Part shown: positions 50,151 to 61,527 of the stretch, in pieces
How the letters are laid out: every line of letters starts with the position of its first letter
Numbering within the stretch: the first letter of the stretch is position 1
Assembly (NCBI RefSeq): GCF_003027925.1
Contig: NZ_PYPS01000016.1
Coordinates: 1-64,000 of the forward strand
Length of the DNA stretch: 64,000 nucleotides
Origin: Micromonospora sp. RP3T
GTDB taxonomy: Bacteria; Actinomycetota; Actinomycetes; Mycobacteriales; Micromonosporaceae
Direction: 5' to 3'
Notes under the pieces: model-generated
The model's database searches: none
What the model was told of the DNA's origin: nothing
Seen by the model: the letters and a program-made list of their open reading frames with translations, nothing else
Translations under genes and position numbers: made by a program

Positions 50151-50318
50151 GTGGCGAAGGCGACCGATGTCCGGCCGAAGATCACTTTGGCGTGTGTGGA
50201 GTGCAAGGAGCGCAACTACATCACGCGCAAGAACCGCCGTAACGACCCGGACCGCATCGAGCTGAAGAAGTTCTGCCCCCGGGACGGCAAGCACACCGTC
50301 CACCGCGAGACCCGCTGA
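50151..50318 (+). CDS. rpmG: 50S ribosomal protein L33
   Basis: 55 residues: [50 protein letters not shown]. The zinc-ribbon form normally has two CxxC pairs; here the second is CPRD, leaving three Cys. GTG start after AGGAAGGCACTCC. Its place before hadA-like, tRNA-Trp and secE is the standard actinobacterial order. Confidence 0.96.
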   Translation: MAKATDVRPKITLACVECKERNYITRKNRRNDPDRIELKKFCPRDGKHTVHRETR

Positions 50319-50437
50319 CGCCCGGCCGGCACCGCCGGCCCGCCGCAGCACCCGTACGCCGATCCGCAGGGTCGACGGCCTGAGACGGCCGCCCGACCGC
50401 GCGGGTCGGCGTTCGTGTTCCCGTGTAGGTTCGCGGC

Positions 50438-50887
50438 ATGTCCCTGGACCCGTCCTTCGTCGGCCGGACCTATCCGCCGACCGCCCCCTACCTGGTGGGC
50501 CGAGAAAAGATCCGCGAGTTCGCCACCGCCGTCGGCGCGACCGACCCGGCGCACCACGACCCGGAGGCGGCCCGGGCGCTCGGCCACCCCGACGTGGTCG
50601 CGCCGCCGACCTTCCCGGTGATCGTCACCATGGCGGCCAACCAGCAGATCGTCGATGACCCGGCGCTGGGCGTCGACTACAGCCGGGTGGTCCACGGCGA
50701 CCAGCGCTTCGCGTACACCCGGCCGGTGGTGGCCGGTGACGAGCTGGTGTGCGTCAACGTCATCGAGGACGTCAGCAGCCGGGGCGGGCACGGTTTCCTG
50801 ACCACCCGCACCGACGTGAGCACCGTGGCCGGTGAGCCGGTGGTCGCGGTCTGGTCGAAGATCGTCGTACGTCGGGAGGAGGCGTGA
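50438..50887 (+). CDS. MaoC-like (R)-hydroxyacyl dehydratase, HadA-type subunit
   Basis: 149 residues with a hot-dog fold: SFVGRTYPPTAPYLVGREKIREFATAVGATDPAHHDPEAA and VVHGDQRFAYTRPVVAGDEL. It lacks the catalytic D-x4-H of MaoC enzymes, like HadA, which forms an active dimer with HadB, encoded next. In mycobacteria the pair works in FAS-II mycolate elongation; here no mycolic acids are expected, so the acyl chain substrate is unknown. TAGGTT lies 6 bases before the ATG (leaderless). Confidence 0.88.
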   Translation: MSLDPSFVGRTYPPTAPYLVGREKIREFATAVGATDPAHHDPEAARALGHPDVVAPPTFPVIVTMAANQQIVDDPALGVDYSRVVHGDQRFAYTRPVVAGDELVCVNVIEDVSSRGGHGFLTTRTDVSTVAGEPVVAVWSKIVVRREEA

Positions 50888-51282
50888 GCATGGAACTGCC
50901 TGTCCAGACGTTCCGGGTGACCCGGGCGGACCTGGTCCGCTACGCCGGCGCCTCGGGGGACTTCAACCCGATCCACTGGAGCGACCGGACCGCCACCGGG
51001 GTGGGCCTGCCCGGGGTCATCGCCCACGGCATGTTCACCATGGCCCTGGTCGGTCGCGCGGTCGCCGGCTGGGCCGGCGCGCCGGACGCGGTGGTCGATT
51101 TCGGGGTCCGCTTCACCCGGCCGGTGGTCGTGCCGGACACCGACGAGGGCACCGAGATCGAGGTCGCCGCCGTGGTCAAGGAGGTCACCGAGGCGGGCCT
51201 GACCAGGCTCGACATCACCGCCACCTGTCGGGGTGAGAAGGTGCTGTCGCAGGCCCGGGCACTGATCCGTACTCCTCGCTGA
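50884..51282 (+). CDS. MaoC-like (R)-hydroxyacyl dehydratase, HadB-type subunit
   Basis: 132 residues. The catalytic motif YAGASGDFNPIHW supplies Asp (near 26) and His (near 31), followed by LPGVIAHGMFTMALVGRAV. It overlaps the HadA-type gene by 4 bases (GTGA), so the two are made together as an active heterodimer. Confidence 0.92.
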   Translation: MSMELPVQTFRVTRADLVRYAGASGDFNPIHWSDRTATGVGLPGVIAHGMFTMALVGRAVAGWAGAPDAVVDFGVRFTRPVVVPDTDEGTEIEVAAVVKEVTEAGLTRLDITATCRGEKVLSQARALIRTPR

Positions 51283-51313
51283 GGGACCACCCGACGCGCG
51301 AGGGGTAGACCGG

Positions 51314-51343
51314 TTGGGAAAGTCGCACGACTACCCGTACACT
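51314..51343 (+). promoter_or_regulatory. Promoter of tRNA-Trp / secE
   Basis: TTGGGA (51314-51319) and TACACT (51338-51343) with an 18-base spacer, 67 bases before tRNA-Trp. Confidence 0.65.
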
Positions 51344-51409
51344 GGTCCGCCGTGGGGCAAGTGACCCCCGCTCGGCACAACGTGTCCGGGTGGAGGTGAG
51401 TTGCCGCAC

Positions 51410-51482
<73 letters not shown>

Positions 51483-51697
51483 CGCCTCAGGCCTGACCGT
51501 TCCCGTGGGTCGTGCCGCCGTTCGCGGCGGCGTCCGGCCCGTGGTGGTGGCACCGGTGGGGTGGTTCCGAGGCGTTCGGGGCCCTCCCGTCCGGTCCGCC
51601 GGCCGCGGCCCGTCGCGGGACGGTTGGTCCGGCCGGCGTGACCAACACGCCGCGCACGCCGCCCGGCGTGCGACCCCATACCCGCACGGAGGGCGAA

Positions 51698-52102
51698 GTG
51701 GCCGAGAAGAAGCGGCGCGGCGAGGACGACGGCGACGAGCGTCTGAACGACGACGCGACTGTCGACGGCGTGGCCGACGACGACGTGGCCGACGACGCCG
51801 CCGACGCGGACGAGCCGGTCTCCCGGGGCGGCACTGCCACCCGCAAGCGGGCCCAGGCCGAGCCGGCCGAGGGCCGGAAGACCCGCAAGGACACCGAGCG
51901 GATCGGGCTGTTCGCCCGCATCGCGCGGTTCTTCCGCGAGGTCGTGGCCGAGCTGCGTAAGGTCATCTGGCCGACCCGCAAGGAGCTGCTGACCTACACC
52001 GCCGTGGTGGTCACCTTCGTGGCGGTGATGCTGGCGATCGTGGCCGGCCTGGACTACGGCTTCGCCAAGGCGGTGCTGTGGGTCTTCGGCAACCCCAGCT
52101 GA
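51698..52102 (+). CDS. secE: Preprotein translocase subunit SecE
   Basis: 134 residues. The C-terminal 70 hold the SecE core: RIARFFREVVAELRKVIWPTRKELLTYTAVVVTFVAVMLAIVAGLDYGF (amphipathic helix then one membrane helix). The N-terminal 60 residues are an acidic, disordered extension, longer than in most bacteria. The GTG follows GGAGGGCGAA. Directly upstream of nusG. Confidence 0.95.
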   Translation: MAEKKRRGEDDGDERLNDDATVDGVADDDVADDAADADEPVSRGGTATRKRAQAEPAEGRKTRKDTERIGLFARIARFFREVVAELRKVIWPTRKELLTYTAVVVTFVAVMLAIVAGLDYGFAKAVLWVFGNPS

Positions 52103-52137
52103 CCTGCGCACAGTAATACTGACGGAAGTGAGCGAGC

Positions 52138-52860
52138 GTGCCTGAGTACGACGAGACCGCCGAGACCCCGGACGAGCAGTCCGCGGTGGCGACGGCGGCC
52201 AACAACGAGTCGGTCGAGGCCGCCAGCGAGCCGGAGTTCCCGACCACCGAGCCGGCCCCGGACGAGGATTTCGACCCGGTCGCCGAGCTGCGCCAGAAGC
52301 TGCGCTACGCGCCCGGTGACTGGTACGTGGTGCACTCGTACGCCGGCTACGAGAACAAGGTCAAGACCAACCTCGAGACCCGGATCACGTCCCTCGACAT
52401 GGAGGACTACATCTACCAGGTCGAGGTGCCGACCCGGGAAGAGGTCGAGGTCAAGAACGGCAAGCGGTCGCAGATCCAGGCGAAGGTCTTCCCGGGCTAC
52501 ATCCTGGTCCGGATGGAGCTGACCGCGGAGTCCTACTCCTGCGTCCGGAACACCCCGGGGGTCACCGGCTTCGTCGGCGCGACCGACCGGGCCGATCGGC
52601 CGGCGCCGCTGAGCCTCGACGAGGTGCTCAAGTGGCTCGCCCCGGCGGTCGAGACCGAGCAGAAGAAGGCCAAGCCCGAGATCAAGGTCCTCGACTTCGA
52701 GGTCGGCGACTCGGTCACCGTCACCGACGGCGCGTTCGCGTCGCTGCCGGCGACGATCAGCGAGATCAACGCCGACCAGCAGAAGCTCAAGGTGCTGGTG
52801 TCGATCTTCGGCCGGGAGACCCCGGTCGAGCTGAACTTCAACCAGGTCGCCAAGATCTGA
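52138..52860 (+). CDS. nusG: Transcription termination/antitermination factor NusG
   Basis: 240 residues: an acidic N-terminal extension of about 55, the NGN domain ([24 protein letters not shown] through [28 protein letters not shown]) and a C-terminal KOW domain ([51 protein letters not shown]). It binds RNA polymerase and couples it to Rho or ribosomes. GTG start after GGAAGTGAGCGA. Confidence 0.97.
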   Translation: MPEYDETAETPDEQSAVATAANNESVEAASEPEFPTTEPAPDEDFDPVAELRQKLRYAPGDWYVVHSYAGYENKVKTNLETRITSLDMEDYIYQVEVPTREEVEVKNGKRSQIQAKVFPGYILVRMELTAESYSCVRNTPGVTGFVGATDRADRPAPLSLDEVLKWLAPAVETEQKKAKPEIKVLDFEVGDSVTVTDGAFASLPATISEINADQQKLKVLVSIFGRETPVELNFNQVAKI

Positions 52861-52870
52861 CGGACGTCCG

Positions 52871-52906
52871 CACCGGCGGTCGGCCTTCGCGGGCCGGCCG
52901 CCGGTG
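52871..52906 (+). terminator. Hairpin after nusG
   Basis: A 15-bp stem with one wobble (52871-52885 with 52892-52906, loop TTCGCG) begins 10 bases after the nusG stop; likely terminator or processing site before rplK. Confidence 0.7.
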
Positions 52907-53046
52907 TGCTGTTCCACCGCTCGCCGACCTCGGCGGCGAACCCGGTAGCGGGTTGCGCTACCCTTGAACGTCGGCCGTCCGCACCGCGCTGACCGTGCGC
53001 GCCCGCGGGCGGCGGAGAATCCCAGTTTCAAGCCCCAGGAAGAGAC

Positions 53047-53478
53047 ATGCCTCCGAAGAAGAAGCTCGTCAAGACGTTCACGCTTCAGCTGCCGGCGGGC
53101 CAGGCCACCCCGGCGCCGCCGGTCGGCCCCGCGCTCGGCCAGCACGGCGTGAACATCATGGAGTTCTGCAAGTCCTACAACGCGCAGACCGAGTCCCAGC
53201 GTGGCGACGTCGTCCCCGCCGAGATCAGCGTCTACGAGGACCGCACCTTCACCTTCGTGCTGAAGACCCCGCCCGCCGCCCGGCTGCTGATCAAGGCCGC
53301 CGGTGTGCAGAAGGGCTCGGGCGTCCCGCACAAGGAGAAGGTCGGCTCGGTCACCCGCGCCCAGCTGCGCGAGATCGCCGAGAAGAAGATGGCGGACCTC
53401 AACGCCAACGACATCGAGCAGGCCGAGAAGATCATCGCCGGCACCGCCCGGTCGATGGGCCTGACCGTCGCCGACTGA
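53047..53478 (+). CDS. rplK: 50S ribosomal protein L11
   Basis: 143 residues. [43 protein letters not shown] is the conserved N-terminal domain that meets translation factors and thiopeptides; [42 protein letters not shown] is the rRNA-binding C-terminal domain. Ribosome site AGGAAGAGAC. Confidence 0.98.
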   Translation: MPPKKKLVKTFTLQLPAGQATPAPPVGPALGQHGVNIMEFCKSYNAQTESQRGDVVPAEISVYEDRTFTFVLKTPPAARLLIKAAGVQKGSGVPHKEKVGSVTRAQLREIAEKKMADLNANDIEQAEKIIAGTARSMGLTVAD

Positions 53479-53563
53479 TCTCGTCGTACCCGCTCCACCC
53501 GATCCGTTCGTGGGAGGGCCGCGAGTCCCGCGCGCCCGCCAGAGACCACAGGAGTCACCAGAA

Positions 53564-54280
53564 ATGCAGCGCAGCAAGAGCTACCGCAAGGCCGCCGAGG
53601 TCATCGACCGGTCGAAGCTGTACGCCCCCGCCGAGGCCGTGAAGCTGGCCAAGGAGAACACCAACGTCAAGTTCGACGCCACGGTCGAGGTCGCGATGCG
53701 CCTCGGCGTCGACCCCCGCAAGGCGGACCAGATGGTCCGCGGCACGGTCAACCTGCCGCACGGCACCGGTAAGACCGCCCGCGTGATCGTCTTCGCCGCC
53801 GGCGCGAAGGCCGAGGAGGCCGCCGCCGCGGGTGCGGACGAGGTGGGCACCGACGAGCTGGTCGCCCGCATCCAGGGCGGTTGGCTGGACTTCGACGCGG
53901 CGATCGCCACGCCGGACCAGATGGCCAAGATCGGCCGGATCGCGCGGATCCTGGGCCCGCGCGGTCTCATGCCGAACCCGAAGACCGGCACCGTGACCAT
54001 GGACGTCACCAAGGCGGTCGCGGACATCAAGGGCGGTAAGATCACCTTCCGGGTGGACAAGCACTCGAACCTGCACCTGATCATCGGCAAGGCCTCCTTC
54101 TCGGAGAACCAGCTGATCGACAACTACGCCGCGGTGCTGGACGAGGTCCTCCGTGCCAAGCCGTCCGCGGCCAAGGGCACGTACCTCAAGAAGGTCACGC
54201 TGACCACCACCATGGGCCCGGGCGTCCCGGTCGACCCGAAGCTGATCAAGAACCTGCAGGAGGGCTCGGCCGAGGCCTGA
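53564..54280 (+). CDS. rplA: 50S ribosomal protein L1
   Basis: 238 residues, full length. [38 protein letters not shown] [15 protein letters not shown] and [50 protein letters not shown] identify it. ATG after ACAGGAGTCACCAGAA. Besides its ribosomal role, L1 normally represses its own operon. Confidence 0.98.
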   Translation: MQRSKSYRKAAEVIDRSKLYAPAEAVKLAKENTNVKFDATVEVAMRLGVDPRKADQMVRGTVNLPHGTGKTARVIVFAAGAKAEEAAAAGADEVGTDELVARIQGGWLDFDAAIATPDQMAKIGRIARILGPRGLMPNPKTGTVTMDVTKAVADIKGGKITFRVDKHSNLHLIIGKASFSENQLIDNYAAVLDEVLRAKPSAAKGTYLKKVTLTTTMGPGVPVDPKLIKNLQEGSAEA

Positions 54281-54293
54281 GCACGCACCTCCC

Positions 54294-54332
54294 GGACGGG
54301 GCCCCGCCACCACATGTGGCGGGGCCCCGTCC
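54294..54332 (+). terminator. Terminator after rplA
   Basis: A perfect 17-bp stem (54294-54310 with 54316-54332, loop CACAT) directly after rplA, followed by a GTCTGTCCGTTGT stretch. It separates rplKA from the inserted ABC genes. Confidence 0.85.
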
Positions 54333-54359
54333 GTCTGTCCGTTGTGGCAGGCTCGGCGC

Positions 54360-55445
54360 ATGCGGCTCGACGGCGTCTGGCTCCGGTACCACCGACACGG
54401 CCCGTGGGTGCTGCGACAGGTCGACGCGACGATCGGTCCGGGCGAGGTCGCGGTCGTGCTCGGCCGCAACGGCGCGGGCAAGTCCACGCTGCTCCAGCTC
54501 GCCGCCGGGGTGCTGCGGCCGAGCCGTGGCCGGGTGGTCGACCGGCCGGCGACCGTCGGTTGGGTGCCGGAGCGTTTCCCCGCCGACCAGCCGTTCACCG
54601 TCGGGGACTACCTGGCCGCCATGGGCCGCGTCGCCGGCCTGCCCGGTGCCGCCGCCGACCGGGCGGTGCGCGAGTGGGTGGAGCGGCTGGGCCTGACCCG
54701 CTTCTCCGACGTGCGCCTGCCGCAGCTCTCCAAGGGCACCGCGCAGAAGGTCGGCCTGGCCCAGGCGCTGCTGCGCCCGCCCGGCCTGCTGGTGCTCGAC
54801 GAGCCCTGGGAGGGGCTCGACGCGGCGGCCCGCGAGCTGGTCCCCGAGATGATCGGCGAGGTGCTGGCCGGCGGCGGTGCGGTGCTGGTCAGCGACCACC
54901 GGGGCGAGACGGTCCGGCTGCCCGGCGCCCGCCGCTGGTCGGTCACCGACGGCACGCTGACCGAGGAGGCGTCGTCCGGGGGCTCGGCCGTCGCGGTGGT
55001 CGAGCTGGCGGTGCCGGCCGCGGGGCTCGCCGCCGCCGTCGCCCGCCTGCGCGCCGATGGCCACCAGATCCTTCGGGTACGCGAACCCGCCGTCCCGCCC
55101 GCCGCCGGGTCACCGGCACCGGCTCCCGCCGCCGGGCCGGGCGTCGAGGCCCCCGACGAGTCGCCGGCACCGGGCCGGTCCGGCGCGCCGGGGACGGAGC
55201 CCGATGGCGGGTGGCCGGCCCTCGCCGGCGGGTCGGTGGCCGAGCCCGATGGCGGGTCGCCGGCCCTCGCATGCGCGTCGGCTGTCGAGTCCGATGGCGG
55301 GTCGCCGGGCCTTCCCGGCGCGTCGCTGGCCGAGGTCGATGGCGGGGCACCGGATGTCCCCGGCCCACCGGGCGTCGAGGGCGGGGCCGGGTCGCCGGAG
55401 GCCGGTGCCGGCCGCGCCGGTGTGGCGTCGGAGGTGGGCCGGTGA
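54360..55445 (+). CDS. ABC transporter ATP-binding protein with repetitive C-terminal extension
   Basis: 361 residues. Residues 1-210 are a complete ATPase: Walker A GRNGAGKST, Q-loop region, signature LSKGTAQKVGLAQALL (LSxGxxQ), Walker B LLVLDEPW with EGLDAA, and the switch His in LVSDHRG. Residues about 250-361 are a Pro/Gly/Ser/Ala-rich tail including four 15-residue repeats. The downstream gene, overlapping by 4 bases, encodes the membrane partner. The pair is inserted between rplA and the L10 leader. Confidence 0.9.
   Translation: MRLDGVWLRYHRHGPWVLRQVDATIGPGEVAVVLGRNGAGKSTLLQLAAGVLRPSRGRVVDRPATVGWVPERFPADQPFTVGDYLAAMGRVAGLPGAAADRAVREWVERLGLTRFSDVRLPQLSKGTAQKVGLAQALLRPPGLLVLDEPWEGLDAAARELVPEMIGEVLAGGGAVLVSDHRGETVRLPGARRWSVTDGTLTEEASSGGSAVAVVELAVPAAGLAAAVARLRADGHQILRVREPAVPPAAGSPAPAPAAGPGVEAPDESPAPGRSGAPGTEPDGGWPALAGGSVAEPDGGSPALACASAVESDGGSPGLPGASLAEVDGGAPDVPGPPGVEGGAGSPEAGAGRAGVASEVGR
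55197..55376 (+). repeat. Four in-frame 45-bp repeats in the ABC ATPase tail
   Basis: Units start at 55197, 55242, 55287 and 55332, each beginning with a Glu codon and coding for the pattern E-x-D-G-G-x-P followed by eight small residues. Divergence increases from first to last copy, and the tract has no break in frame. Confidence 0.85.
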
Positions 55446-56134
55446 TCGCGCTGGTCCGGCTGCGGCTGGCCGGCTTCGTGCGTACCGGACGGGCGCTCGC
55501 GCCGGTGCTGACCGGCCTGCTCGCCCTGGGCGTCCTCTACGGCGGCGGTGGCGCGGGCCGACCGGCGGAGGTCTACGGCGTCTCCGCGGTGCTGATCTTC
55601 CCGGTGCTGGCCTGGCAGACCAAGATCCTGCTGGACGTCGAACCCGACGTGCAGCGCCGGTTGGCCCGGGTCGTGGTCGGGCCGGCCCGGGAACGGGCGG
55701 CCGGGCTGCTCGCGGCGCTCGTGGCCGGACTCGCCGTGGTGCTGGTCGCGCTGGCGATGCCGTGGCCGCTCGGCGCGGTGTCGCTGGCGGGCGGGCCGGC
55801 GGGCCGGCCGGCGCTCGTCGGGGTGGCGCTCGGCGTCTGGGCGCACCTGCTCGCGCTGCCGGCGGCGGTGGCGCTCGGCGCGCTGGCCAGCCGGCCGATC
55901 ACCCGCAGTGCCGGCTACGGGGCGGCGGTGCTGGCGGTCGGCGTGGTCGGGGTGGTGGTGTGCGGGTTGTCCGACTCGGTGGTGCCGTGGCTGGTCCCGC
56001 CGGTGATGGCGACCGCGCGGGCGGTCACCGCGCCGGTGACGCCCGGCGCGGGGCTGCTGCTCACCGGCTGGGCGGCGCTGTGGGTGGCGGTGGCGCTGGC
56101 CGGCTACGCCTGGGGGCGGCGCACCCGGGCCTGA
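55442..56134 (+). CDS. Integral membrane protein, probable ABC transporter permease
   Basis: 230 residues with six hydrophobic segments (for example APVLTGLLALGVLYGG, GLLAALVAGLAVVLVALAMPWPLG and AGYGAAVLAVGVVGVVVCGLSD). The GTG overlaps the stop of the ATPase gene (GTGA). No substrate-binding motif is recognised; by position it is the transmembrane half of a two-gene ABC-2-type exporter. Confidence 0.8.
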   Translation: MIALVRLRLAGFVRTGRALAPVLTGLLALGVLYGGGGAGRPAEVYGVSAVLIFPVLAWQTKILLDVEPDVQRRLARVVVGPARERAAGLLAALVAGLAVVLVALAMPWPLGAVSLAGGPAGRPALVGVALGVWAHLLALPAAVALGALASRPITRSAGYGAAVLAVGVVGVVVCGLSDSVVPWLVPPVMATARAVTAPVTPGAGLLLTGWAALWVAVALAGYAWGRRTRA

Positions 56135-56166
56135 CCGCCGGGTGACCCGGAGCACGCCGAGGCGAT

Positions 56167-56195
56167 TTGGCGCTCCGCCGCACGTCGCGTAACCT
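56167..56195 (+). promoter_or_regulatory. Promoter of the L10 leader / rplJL
   Basis: TTGGCG (56167-56172) and TAACCT (56190-56195) with a 17-base spacer, directly before the leader. Confidence 0.65.
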
Positions 56196-56199
56196 GAAC

Positions 56200-56371
56200 C
56201 GGTAGTTCCACCCAAAGACCGCTGGTCACCGTGCCCCGGCACGGTCGAAGGTCCCGCGACGACGGGCGACCCGCGCAGGGCGGCAAGCGAAACTCGGTGT
56301 CAGACACGGTCCGCCGACTGTGCTCCATGATCCCGGCCCTCGCCCCGTGCGCCCCGCGCCGGGGCTTTTTC
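56200..56371 (+). ncRNA. Ribosomal protein L10 leader with attenuator
   Basis: An untranslated leader of about 250 bases before rplJ contains a paired region CCGTGCCCCGGCACGG near 56228, which can fold, a variable middle, and a terminator-like GCCCCGCGCCGGGGC followed by TTTTT (56351-56370). This matches the L10 leader of Gram-positive bacteria, where the L10-L12 complex binds the leader and promotes attenuation. The exact 5' end is inferred from the promoter. Confidence 0.8.
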
Positions 56372-56448
56372 GTTGTCGTGGTGCCTCCGCCGCCGTCGCG
56401 ACGTCCCGTCGCCGGCGTGCCAGCTCCGAGTAACGAGAGAGGAGGGAC

Positions 56449-56997
56449 ATGGCGGACAAGCCGATCCGGGCCGACAAGGCCACGGCCGTCGCCGAGCTGA
56501 CCGAGAGCTTCCGCACCTCGGGAGCCACCGTGCTCACCGAGTACCGCGGGCTCACGGTCTCGCAGCTCACCCAGCTGCGGCGCGCGCTCGGCAAGGAGAC
56601 CAGCTACACGGTCGCGAAGAACACGCTGGCCAAGCGTGCCGCGACCGATGCGGGCATCTCCGGCCTCGACGAGCTGTTCACCGGTCCTACCGCGCTGACT
56701 TTCGTTTCGGGCGACGTCGTCGAGGCGGCGAAGGGGCTTCGCGACTTCGCGAAGGCCAACCCGAAGCTCGTCATCAAGGGCGGTGTCTTCGAGGGCAGGG
56801 CCATTTCCGCGGCCGAGGTCACGAAGCTCGCCGACCTGGAGTCCCGCGAGGTGCTGCTGGCCAAGCTGGCCGGCGCCATGAAGGGCAACCTGAGCAAGGC
56901 CGCGGCCCTGTTCCAGGCGCCGCTCTCCAAGGCCGCCCGCGCGGCGGCCGCCCTGGCGGACAAGAAGCGCGAGCAGGAGGGCGCCGAGGCGGCCTGA
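56449..56997 (+). CDS. rplJ: 50S ribosomal protein L10
   Basis: 182 residues: [51 protein letters not shown] and [25 protein letters not shown] fit actinobacterial L10. It anchors the L7/L12 stalk. GAGAGGAGGGAC gives a strong ribosome site. Confidence 0.98.
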   Translation: MADKPIRADKATAVAELTESFRTSGATVLTEYRGLTVSQLTQLRRALGKETSYTVAKNTLAKRAATDAGISGLDELFTGPTALTFVSGDVVEAAKGLRDFAKANPKLVIKGGVFEGRAISAAEVTKLADLESREVLLAKLAGAMKGNLSKAAALFQAPLSKAARAAAALADKKREQEGAEAA

Positions 56998-57050
56998 GGC
57001 CGCACGGCGCACCACATTCTTAGTTTTCACTTGTAGAAAGGACGCCAGAC

Positions 57051-57440
57051 ATGGCGAAGCTCAGCACCGACGAGCTGCTCGACGCGTTCAAGGAGATGAC
57101 GCTGATCGAGCTCTCCGAGTTCGTGAAGCAGTTCGAGGAGACCTTCGAGGTCACCGCCGCCGCTCCGGTCGCGGTTGCCGCTGCCGGCGGTGCCGGTGGC
57201 GCTGCCGCCGCCCCGGCCGAGGAGGAGAAGGACGAGTTCGACGTCATCCTCGACGCCGACGGTGGCAAGAAGATCCAGGTCATCAAGGTCGTGCGTGAGC
57301 TGACCGGCCTGGGCCTCAAGGAGGCCAAGGACCTGGTCGAGGCCGCTCCGAAGGCCGTCCTGGAGAAGGCCAACAAGGAGACCGCCGAGAAGGCCAAGGC
57401 CAAGCTCGAGGGCGAGGGCGCCAAGGTCACCCTCAAGTGA
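57051..57440 (+). CDS. rplL: 50S ribosomal protein L7/L12
   Basis: 129 residues: N-terminal dimer domain ([31 protein letters not shown]), an Ala/Gly hinge and the C-terminal factor-binding domain ([42 protein letters not shown]). AGAAAGGACGCC precedes the ATG. Confidence 0.98.
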   Translation: MAKLSTDELLDAFKEMTLIELSEFVKQFEETFEVTAAAPVAVAAAGGAGGAAAAPAEEEKDEFDVILDADGGKKIQVIKVVRELTGLGLKEAKDLVEAAPKAVLEKANKETAEKAKAKLEGEGAKVTLK

Positions 57441-57495
57441 CGTTGGTCTGACCTGATGCGCGTCCGGCTCACGTGAGCCGGGGCACACCTTGTCG

Positions 57496-57535
57496 CAGCG
57501 GGCGGTGATCCGGGAGACCGGGTCACCGCCCGCTG
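57496..57535 (+). terminator. Terminator after rplL
   Basis: An 18-bp stem with one wobble (13 perfect pairs at its base, 57496-57508 with 57523-57535, continuing inward) and a GAGA loop, 55 bases after rplL. It separates rplJL from rpoBC. Confidence 0.82.
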
Positions 57536-57859
57536 TCGTGTTGTCACCCACTGGAAGCGCCGTGAGCTGGGCGTACAGGTTCCTCGGACCGGCCTCTCAG
57601 CGATGTGGAGCAGGTAGCCCGTCGGTGGGAAAGACACTCTGAGCGGTAACCGGCCCTTGACGCGGCACCGGCCGGCAGGCACGCTGGCATCAGCAAGACC
57701 TTCCGCGCTTGCAACGGCCGCCACTCGGGTAAGGGCAACGGCAGCACCAACGCCGCGGCTCCCGAGCGGACCGGCAGGAGCGTCGCGTTCAGAGCGGCCC
57801 GGTGGACCCGGTTTTTTCGAGGTCCCAGGGCTTGTTCCGCGACGACCTGCGGGGTGGGC
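57536..57859. other. Intergenic region upstream of the rpoB promoter
   Basis: About 320 bases without a supported gene; the overlapping open frames have no ribosome site. A TTGACG at 57657-57662 has a weak CACGCT partner at 57680-57685 and may be a secondary promoter. Confidence 0.5.
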
Positions 57860-57888
57860 TGGACAGCGGTTAGCCTCTCGGCTACACT
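57860..57888 (+). promoter_or_regulatory. Promoter of rpoBC
   Basis: TGGACA (57860-57865) and TACACT (57883-57888) with an ideal 17-base spacer, close to the vegetative consensus. The leader to the rpoB start is about 120 bases and locally AT-rich. Confidence 0.8.
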
Positions 57889-58015
57889 GCTAGTTTGCGC
57901 TGCCTTCCGACTTGACCCCTGCTCGGAAATGTCCGATTGCGGATATTTCTGGTGGGGTCATTGGAGTGCACGCGTACCAGCCGTTCTGCAGCACCGGTCC
58001 TCGGAAGGACGCATC

Positions 58016-61447
<3,432 letters not shown>

Positions 61448-61458
61448 GGCGGTGATTC

Positions 61459-61480
61459 GGGGGCCGGCTCGCCGGCCCCC
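61459..61480 (+). terminator. Hairpin between rpoB and rpoC
   Basis: A GC stem of nine pairs (61459-61467 with 61472-61480) and CTCG loop. Since rpoC is normally cotranscribed with rpoB, it is more likely a processing or pausing structure than a full terminator. Confidence 0.55.
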
Positions 61481-61527
61481 GATCCCGCCCGTTAGCTAGC
61501 AGTACAGACGACGACATAGGGGACACA

